This document shows positions 58,441 through 64,000 of a stretch of DNA of 64,000 bases, in pieces. A program made the translations under genes and the position numbers. The notes beneath the pieces are model-generated. The model made no database searches. It was not told where the DNA came from and worked only from the letters and a program-made list of their open reading frames with translations. Position 1 is the stretch's first letter. Every line of letters starts with the position of its first letter. Source of the stretch: Vibrio rhizosphaerae (GTDB taxonomy: Bacteria > Pseudomonadota > Gammaproteobacteria > Enterobacterales > Vibrionaceae); the NCBI RefSeq assembly GCF_024347095.1, contig NZ_AP024903.1, forward strand, positions 2,728,001-2,792,000, given 5' to 3'.

Positions 58441-59384
58441 TGCATATCAAGCAAAATTTTGCCTCGCGTATGACCCGTAGCGACTTGGCGATGTGCTTCT
58501 TGCACCTCATGAAGCGGATAAATGTGTTGAATTTCTGTTTTCAACAAGCCGACACCAACCATATAGAGCATGGTATCCAGTTGCTCAGGATCCGGATCAA
58601 CTAACATGCCCATGGCATCAAAACCAAGTAACTTGGCTTTTTCACAAATCATCTCAGCCGTCACAGTCGGTACGGTAACGACCGTGGCCTGATCTCTTAA
58701 ACACTTCAAAGCATCTAATGCGACCTGACCACCGACCAGATCGATGAGCACATCCACATCTTCAAGCCGTTCCGAAACCGGAGCAAAGTTATAATTGATT
58801 GCATGAGCGCCCAGCGTTGCCAGATAATCCAGGTTCTCTTCACTGCAAGTGGTGTAAACTTCCGCTTTTGCAGCCACGGCAATCTGAACCGCTAAATGCC
58901 CGACCCCGCCGGCACCGGCAAGGATCAAGACCCGATCCCCCTCTTTGACCTGCGCTTTATTTAACGCCTGCACCGCAGTCTGGCCAGCCAATGGTAATAC
59001 TGCAGCCGCTTCCAGTGTGACTGACGGTGGCACATAACTTAATTCACTTTCTGGCACGCAGATATACTGGCTATAGCCCCCACCTTTCAAAGGAAAACCA
59101 ATAAAGCCAGCGACAAAATCATTAATCTGGAAGCGTTCAGCATGCTGACCACATCGAACCACCGTCCCGGAAATATCGTAACCGGGAACCCATGGCAGTT
59201 GATCTTTATTCTGATCAGCAGCCCATCCTAAACCGGAACGGGTTTTTACATCGATTGGATTGATTCCGGCAAAAGCAACTTTGACCAACACTTCTCCGGC
59301 TCCGGGTTCAGGTATCGAATTGGATTGAATCACCAATACATCTTCGTCACCAAACTGGGTTATCGCAATTTGCTTGTTGTCCAT
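58434..59384 (-). CDS. zinc-independent MDR (quinone reductase-like) oxidoreductase
   Basis: 316 residues of the medium-chain dehydrogenase family. GroES-like N-terminal domain, then Rossmann motif AGAGGVGHLAVQIA. No zinc-binding Cys/His cluster, so it is likely an NADPH-dependent quinone or enone reductase. The ATG at 59384 is preferred over TTG at 59390 (AAGGA upstream). Lies after the oad operon terminator. Confidence 0.88.
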   Translation of the reverse strand: MDNKQIAITQFGDEDVLVIQSNSIPEPGAGEVLVKVAFAGINPIDVKTRSGLGWAADQNKDQLPWVPGYDISGTVVRCGQHAERFQINDFVAGFIGFPLKGGGYSQYICVPESELSYVPPSVTLEAAAVLPLAGQTAVQALNKAQVKEGDRVLILAGAGGVGHLAVQIAVAAKAEVYTTCSEENLDYLATLGAHAINYNFAPVSERLEDVDVLIDLVGGQVALDALKCLRDQATVVTVPTVTAEMICEKAKLLGFDAMGMLVDPDPEQLDTMLYMVGVGLLKTEIQHIYPLHEVQEAHRQVATGHTRGKILLDMQC

Positions 59385-59415
59385 ATCCAAAATTCCTTTA
59401 CCTATTCATAACGAT

Positions 59416-59451
59416 GTAAAAATCAAAGGAATACCCGAGGGTATTCCTTTG
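59416..59451 (-). terminator. intrinsic terminator of the oadGAB operon
   Basis: CAAAGGAATACCC pairs with GGGTATTCCTTTG (13 base pairs) around a 2-4 base turn; on the minus strand ATTTTTA follows. It is 56 bases after the oadB stop. Confidence 0.85.
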
Positions 59452-59507
59452 AATATATATCATTTTGCCCTGTATCGTGAACCTCTGACGGTAAATTTGC
59501 AGAAAAA

Positions 59508-60638
59508 TTAACCGACTAGCGCTAAAAGAATCCCCGCCGCGACCGCTGAACCCAAAACACCGGCCACATTCGGTCCCATCGCATGCATCAGTAAAAAGTT
59601 CTGCGGATTTGCCTGTAATCCAACCTTATTAACCACGCGTGCAGCCATCGGGACAGCCGAAACGCCTGCAGCGCCAATCAATGGATTGATACTTTCTTTA
59701 GAAAGTTTGTTCAACAATTTAGCCATCAATACCCCACCAGCCGTGCCAATACTAAATGCCACAGCCCCTAATGCTAAAATGCCTAATGTTTCGAGATTTA
59801 GAAACTTATCTGCCTGCAATTTGGAACCAACCCCTAAACCAAGAAATATCGTCACGATATTAATCAGTTCATTCTGGGCCGTTTTTGATAAACGTTCGAC
59901 AACCCCGACTTCCCGCATGAGATTACCAAGACAAAACATCCCGACTAAAGGCGTCGCTGACGGCAAAAAGAGGATCGTCATCAATAACACCAGCATCGGA
60001 AAGAAAATTTTCTCCAGCTTGCCCACATACCGTAACTGCGCCATTTGAATTTGCCGTTCTGCCGGCGTAGTCAGCGCTTTCATGATTGGTGGCTGAATAA
60101 TCGGTACTAAAGCCATATAGCTATATGCTGCAACTGCAATCGCCCCTAATAAATCAGGAGATAAGCGACTCGCCAGGAATATTGCTGTCGGGCCATCAGC
60201 ACCACCGATAATGGCAATTGATGACGCGTCAGCCATCGAAAACGCCATCCCCGGTACTAAGTTGAGTAAAATAGCGCCTATCAACGTGGCAAAAATTCCC
60301 AACTGAGCTGCAGCGCCCAACCATAACGTCTTGGGATTGGCAATCAGCGCCCCGAAATCTGTCATGGCGCCGACCCCCATGAAGATCAACAGCGGAAAGA
60401 CACCGGATTCGATACCGACATGATAAATGTAATAAAGTAATCCCCCCGGCTCGGTAAAACCGGCGTTCGGAATATTAGCTAAAATAGCACCAAAGCCAAT
60501 CGGCAATAGCAGTAAGGGCTCAAACCCTTTGGCGACGGCCAGAAATAGCAACAGACATCCGACAAGAATCATGCAAATTTGACCAAATTCAAAATTTGCG
60601 ATGCCAGTCTCTGCCCATAAGGTTAGTAATCCGTCCAT
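59508..60638 (-). CDS. oadB: OadB, oxaloacetate decarboxylase Na+ pump beta subunit
   Basis: 376 residues, about nine membrane segments. Contains the conserved [10 protein letters not shown] region with the functional Asp, [14 protein letters not shown] and the Na+-handling LGLGVGSKL segment. It couples decarboxylation of carboxybiotin to Na+ export. Last gene of oadGAB. Confidence 0.97.
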   Translation of the reverse strand: MDGLLTLWAETGIANFEFGQICMILVGCLLLFLAVAKGFEPLLLLPIGFGAILANIPNAGFTEPGGLLYYIYHVGIESGVFPLLIFMGVGAMTDFGALIANPKTLWLGAAAQLGIFATLIGAILLNLVPGMAFSMADASSIAIIGGADGPTAIFLASRLSPDLLGAIAVAAYSYMALVPIIQPPIMKALTTPAERQIQMAQLRYVGKLEKIFFPMLVLLMTILFLPSATPLVGMFCLGNLMREVGVVERLSKTAQNELINIVTIFLGLGVGSKLQADKFLNLETLGILALGAVAFSIGTAGGVLMAKLLNKLSKESINPLIGAAGVSAVPMAARVVNKVGLQANPQNFLLMHAMGPNVAGVLGSAVAAGILLALVG

Positions 60639-60647
60639 GAGTCACCC

Positions 60648-62483
60648 TTATGCCAAACTAAATAAAGGTGAACCGACATGTACCGAATCCCCTTCTTTGA
60701 CCAGAACATCCTGCACCGTTCCATCTTTAGCCGCACGGACTTCGGTCTCCATTTTCATCGCTTCTAAGACAATCAGTACATCCCCCTCACTCACAGGATG
60801 ACCGGGCAAAGCATTCACTTTAAAAATCGTGCCGGCCAAAGGCGCAGCAATGACCTCAGCATGACTTGTCGAAACCGTCTCACTCGGTTGTGATGCGTTC
60901 TTCGATACGGGTGTGACAGTCGTTAACTGACCTTGAGGCCCGACTTCAACTTCATAGACTTGCCCATCGACTTTCACACTATAAGTTTCAACGATCGGAG
61001 AACTTTCAACAACCTGAGAGTTTGCAACATTCAGAGAAGCGTCTCCCCCATGAGCAGCATTGACACCTTGCGCATCAACGCCAGCACCGGTTACAACGGT
61101 CGGTGAGGGTTCAAAAGCGTCGGGGTTATTTCTGTTTTTGAGGAATTTCAAACCAACCTGAGGGAAAAGCGCATATGTCAGAACATCATCAACAACCGAT
61201 TCCGCTAAAGTAATCCCTTCCCCTTTTGCTTTCTCAGTCAGCTCTTCAGTCAATCGCGCCATTTCAGGCTCAATCAAATCCGCCGGACGACAGGTAATGG
61301 GCTGCTGTCCTTCAAGGACCCGGGCTTGAAGTTCAGCATTAACTGGTGCAGGCGCCGCACCGTATTCCCCTTTCAAAACACCAGCAGTTTCTTTGGTAAT
61401 ATTTTTATAACGTTCACCCATCAGTACGTTAATCACCGCCTGAGTCCCGACGATTTGTGATGTCGGTGTGACAAGAGGGATATAACCGAGATCATGACGA
61501 ACTTGCGGAATTTCAGCCAAGACTTCATCAATCCGATCCGCCGCACCCTGATCCTTTAGCTGGCCTTCCATATTGGTGAGCATCCCTCCGGGCACCTGAG
61601 CAATCAGGATACGAGAGTCAACGCCTTTAAGCTGTCCTTCCCATTGCGCATATTTCTTACGGACATCACGAAAATAAGCGGCGATCGGTTCCAACTGAGC
61701 CAGAGACAAACCGGTATCTCGCTCACTGTTCTCAAGCATAGCGACAACCGTCTCTGTCGGCGTGTGTCCATAGGTCTGACTCATCGATGAAATCGCTGTG
61801 TCTAAAATATCGATTCCGGCTTCAACGGCTTTGATAGCTGTCGCAGTCGATAAACCCGTCGTTGCATGACAATGCAATGCTAACGGTACATCACAAGCCT
61901 GTTTAATTCTCCGGATTAATGTTTCCGCTTCATACGGTTTCAATAACCCTGACATGTCTTTGATACAAAGGGAGTGACAGCCCAAATCTTCCAAACGCTT
62001 CGCCAGATCAACCCACATATCAATATTATGAACGGGGCTCGTGGTATAAGACAGTGTGCCCTGCGCGTGAGCACCGACATTAATCGTCGATTGAACCGCT
62101 TTCTCGAAGTTACGGACATCGTTCATCGCATCAAAAATCCGAAACACGTCCATCCCATTACGATGCGCGCGCTCGACGAACTTTTCGACCACATCATCTG
62201 CGTAATGACGATATCCCAACAAATTCTGCCCCCGCAACAGCATCTGCATCGGGGTTTTCGGCATCGCTTGTTTCAGCGTTCTGAGGCGTTCCCACGGGTC
62301 TTCTCCCAGAAAACGGATACAGGAATCGAACGTTGCGCCTCCCCAAGTTTCTAAAGACCAATAACCAACCTGATCAAGCGCCGATGCGATGGGTAACATA
62401 TCTTCAATACGCATCCGAGTCGCAAACAAAGACTGATGCGCGTCGCGGAGAACAACATCAGTAAGTGCCAATGGTTTAGACAT
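60648..62483 (-). CDS. oadA: OadA, oxaloacetate decarboxylase alpha subunit
   Basis: 611 residues. Carboxyltransferase domain starting [19 protein letters not shown] (in outline) with zinc-site HCHATTGLS, an association linker and a C-terminal biotinyl domain with the biotin Lys in EAMKMET. Converts oxaloacetate to pyruvate and CO2 with OadB and OadG in the cytoplasm. Typical length for Vibrio OadA. Confidence 0.97.
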   Translation of the reverse strand: MSKPLALTDVVLRDAHQSLFATRMRIEDMLPIASALDQVGYWSLETWGGATFDSCIRFLGEDPWERLRTLKQAMPKTPMQMLLRGQNLLGYRHYADDVVEKFVERAHRNGMDVFRIFDAMNDVRNFEKAVQSTINVGAHAQGTLSYTTSPVHNIDMWVDLAKRLEDLGCHSLCIKDMSGLLKPYEAETLIRRIKQACDVPLALHCHATTGLSTATAIKAVEAGIDILDTAISSMSQTYGHTPTETVVAMLENSERDTGLSLAQLEPIAAYFRDVRKKYAQWEGQLKGVDSRILIAQVPGGMLTNMEGQLKDQGAADRIDEVLAEIPQVRHDLGYIPLVTPTSQIVGTQAVINVLMGERYKNITKETAGVLKGEYGAAPAPVNAELQARVLEGQQPITCRPADLIEPEMARLTEELTEKAKGEGITLAESVVDDVLTYALFPQVGLKFLKNRNNPDAFEPSPTVVTGAGVDAQGVNAAHGGDASLNVANSQVVESSPIVETYSVKVDGQVYEVEVGPQGQLTTVTPVSKNASQPSETVSTSHAEVIAAPLAGTIFKVNALPGHPVSEGDVLIVLEAMKMETEVRAAKDGTVQDVLVKEGDSVHVGSPLFSLA

Positions 62484-62501
62484 ACAACACTCCTATTTAT
62501 A

Positions 62502-62762
62502 TTATTTATGTTTGGCTGATGAGCGATATTGGTGTACAGCTGCTGAAATGGCAGCAACAACCTGAGGGCTAACATCCGTTGAATGGGTAGGCTTTTGTGG
62601 AGACTGACTGACGTCAGGCGATAATGGTGGTGTCTCTTGAGGAACAATTTTAGACATCAGAGTGACCAGATAGACCATGATCGTCAGAAATGCGAAGACG
62701 ACCAACATTCCTGTCATCATTAAGGTAGCAGCTTCCGACAATAAGCTTCCTATATGATTCAT
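62502..62762 (-). CDS. oadG: OadG, oxaloacetate decarboxylase gamma subunit
   Basis: 86 residues with one membrane helix (about 12-35) and a short hydrophilic tail ending in His and Lys. It holds the alpha-beta complex together and binds zinc through C-terminal residues. First gene of oadGAB, 18 bases before oadA. Confidence 0.93.
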   Translation of the reverse strand: MNHIGSLLSEAATLMMTGMLVVFAFLTIMVYLVTLMSKIVPQETPPLSPDVSQSPQKPTHSTDVSPQVVAAISAAVHQYRSSAKHK

Positions 62763-63046
62763 TCTATTTCCTTTTCATCGATTTTCTGGGTAGGTATTTG
62801 TTCAACATCCGTATCAACAAATTCAAAACGGGCTACTCTCCAGTTTGACTGACGTCATGCCACCAGACATATGGCCGAGAGCCCGAATATCACATCAAAA
62901 ATTCAACGCGAACAGTATCGAATAAAGTTTATGCAAATGCTGAGAGAAAGATAGAAAAAAGGAATAAATCAAGACAGTAATACGTGAGTAAGCTATCAAA
63001 AAATAAAAGAATAATCGGAAAGAAAATAAGAAGAAAAGTAAAGAAA

Positions 63047-63123
63047 TGGCGCGCTCGGAAGGATTCGAACCTTCGACCGCCTGGTTCGTAGCCAGGTACT
63101 CTATCCAGCTGAGCTACGAGCGC
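63047..63123 (-). tRNA. tRNA-Arg (ACG), copy 1
   Basis: 77 nt including encoded CCA. Acceptor GCGCTCG/CGAGCGC, anticodon loop CTACGAA with ACG, T-arm GGTTCGAATCC. Identical to three other copies here. Last tRNA of the array in the direction of transcription. Confidence 0.97.
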
Positions 63124-63158
63124 GCTGATGAAATGCATCTTTATATAAATTGAAGTAA

Positions 63159-63235
63159 TGGCGCGCTCGGAAGGATTCGAACCTTCGACCGCCTGGTTCG
63201 TAGCCAGGTACTCTATCCAGCTGAGCTACGAGCGC
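63159..63235 (-). tRNA. tRNA-Arg (ACG), copy 2
   Basis: Identical 77-nt sequence with encoded CCA; 35 bases from copy 1. Confidence 0.97.
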
Positions 63236-63277
63236 ACTGTTAAATCAATTTACTGATATTGTCACTGAGTGTCAAAG

Positions 63278-63354
63278 TGGCGCGCTCGGAAGGATTCGAA
63301 CCTTCGACCGCCTGGTTCGTAGCCAGGTACTCTATCCAGCTGAGCTACGAGCGC
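63278..63354 (-). tRNA. tRNA-Arg (ACG), copy 3
   Basis: Identical 77-nt sequence with encoded CCA. The bases next to its 5' end, GCAATACTTCA, recur next to copy 4, a sign of a duplicated Arg-Ser unit. Confidence 0.97.
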
Positions 63355-63393
63355 GCAATACTTCAATATTCACTGACACTGTGTCGCCGCTAA

Positions 63394-63486
63394 TGGCGGT
63401 GAGGGAGGGATTCGAACCCTCGATACGGCTACAAACCGTATACTCCCTTAGCAGGGGAGCGCCTTCAGCCTCTCGGCCACCTCACC
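63394..63486 (-). tRNA. tRNA-Ser (GCT), copy 1
   Basis: 93 nt with CCA and a long variable arm. Acceptor GGTGAGG/CCTCACC; anticodon loop CTGCTAA with GCT. Anticodon stem CTCCC/GGGAG is fully paired. Confidence 0.97.
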
Positions 63487-63503
63487 ACAACACAGTCACA
63501 AAG

Positions 63504-63580
63504 TGGCGCGCTCGGAAGGATTCGAACCTTCGACCGCCTGGTTCGTAGCCAGGTACTCTATCCAGCTGAGCTACGAGCGC
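63504..63580 (-). tRNA. tRNA-Arg (ACG), copy 4
   Basis: Identical to the other three Arg copies. Lies between the two serine tRNAs. Confidence 0.97.
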
Positions 63581-63607
63581 GCAATACTTCATGTATCAGG
63601 CAAGACA

Positions 63608-63700
63608 TGGCGGTGAGGGAGGGATTCGAACCCTCGATACGGCTACAAACCGTATACTTCCTTAGCAGGGGAGCGCCTTCAGCCTCTCGGCCACCTCACC
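63608..63700 (-). tRNA. tRNA-Ser (GCT), copy 2, with an anticodon-stem mismatch
   Basis: 93 nt, same as copy 1 except one base: the anticodon stem reads CTCCC/GGAAG, so the middle pair is C-A instead of C-G. First tRNA after the promoter. May still function, but with a weaker stem. Confidence 0.93.
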
Positions 63701-63715
63701 GTCTTGCGGAGGCAC

Positions 63716-63743
63716 ATATTACGATTTACCAAAAATATGTCAA
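63716..63743 (-). promoter_or_regulatory. promoter of the tRNA array
   Basis: Perfect TTGACA, 16 bases, TAATAT, then a GC-rich discriminator (GTGCCTCCGC), a short distance before tRNA-Ser copy 2. Typical strong stable-RNA promoter. Confidence 0.85.
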
Positions 63744-63936
63744 ACATTTTCTTGGAAAAAACGGGAAAAAACGCATTAAGCGTTGGCTATTTAATCAATG
63801 TGAAATAAATTGATTCTTTTATCGCCAGCCAAGTCATAACTCGTCTGAAATCACCAAACAACTGGATTTGTGAATCGTCTCATCAGTGCGATAAAAATGA
63901 AGAAGATAGTGAGAATTATCGCTATCGCGTAGCAAT

Positions 63937-63968
63937 AAAAAAGGCTGACAAAATAATTGCCAACCTTT
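63937..63968 (-). terminator. intrinsic terminator, probably of csrA
   Basis: AAAGGTTGGC pairs with GTCAGCCTTT (two G-U pairs) around AATTATTTT, followed on the minus strand by T-run. It lies 10 bases past the TAA at 63979. Confidence 0.7.
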
Positions 63969-63978
63969 CATTCGGGAA

Positions 63979-64000
63979 TTAATAGCTCGGTGTACCTGAA
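63979..64000 (-). CDS. csrA: probable C-terminal end of CsrA (cut by window edge)
   Basis: Only the last codons are visible: ...SGTPSY then TAA. The order csrA, tRNA-Ser/Arg, oadGAB is what I recall for Vibrio cholerae, and a Tyr-ended tail fits CsrA. CsrA is the global post-transcriptional regulator. The call rests mostly on synteny and the terminator just downstream; six residues cannot prove it. Confidence 0.5.

Noticed and set aside
63047..63700. CRISPR-like or phage-attachment repeat array
   Set aside because: The repeated units are complete tRNA genes with CCA ends; spacers are irregular and no integrase or cas gene is near.

Overview
The window comes from the large chromosome of a Vibrio (Gammaproteobacteria). 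The gene orders rsmI-lpoA-yraN-diaA-dolP, sspB-sspA-rpsI-rplM, zapE/zapG-degQ-degS, rplS-trmD-rimM-rpsP-ffh and luxS-gshA-M16 peptidase-oadBAG-tRNA(Arg/Ser)-csrA match what I know of Vibrio genomes. Two genes usual at these loci are missing: mraZ at the head of the division cluster, and petABC (cytochrome bc1) between rpsI and sspA. The second gap makes me suspect an oxidase-negative lineage such as the V. gazogenes clade. That is inference.

Region 1, about 1-9.9 kb, minus strand: the dcw peptidoglycan and division cluster (rsmH-ftsL-ftsI-murE-murF-mraY-murD-ftsW, the last cut by the window edge). Directly upstream is the RNase P RNA gene, with its own promoter and a strong terminator. Region 2, about 10.0-14.7 kb: a MATE efflux pump divergent from a LysR regulator, then a large methyl-accepting chemotaxis protein.

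Region 3, about 14.7-35.4 kb, is the accessory part and the most interesting. A ten-gene minus-strand operon (26.5 to 15.1 kb) encodes a ThDP decarboxylase, aldehyde dehydrogenase, an SDR lacking its catalytic Tyr and Lys, a BNR beta-propeller, a VOC protein, an AA_synth-family protein, an alpha/beta hydrolase, an MhpA-like flavin hydroxylase, a hydratase-carboxymuconolactone decarboxylase fusion and a second aldehyde dehydrogenase. Next to it are a third aldehyde dehydrogenase, a divergent IclR regulator, and a plus-strand set (TynB-like protein, RidA-like protein, DadA-like flavoprotein, APC permease, cytochrome b561). A 12-base motif, TAATGTGAGAAT, is identical in front of both operons, with near matches in the IclR/aldehyde dehydrogenase interval. 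This suggests one regulon. My reading is an amine or amino-acid uptake and oxidation module feeding an aromatic or cyclic-acid degradation route whose substrate cannot be named from sequence.

Region 4, about 35.4-62.8 kb, is conserved core: rRNA and tRNA modification, envelope assembly, stringent-starvation proteins, ribosomal proteins, Deg proteases (with a sigma-E-like promoter before degQ), SRP, a CNNM/CorC-family membrane protein, autoinducer-2 synthase, glutathione synthesis and the Na+-pumping oxaloacetate decarboxylase. Region 5, about 63.0-63.7 kb: six tRNA genes on the minus strand (four identical Arg-ACG and two Ser-GCT) behind one strong promoter. The last bases probably hold the end of csrA with its terminator.
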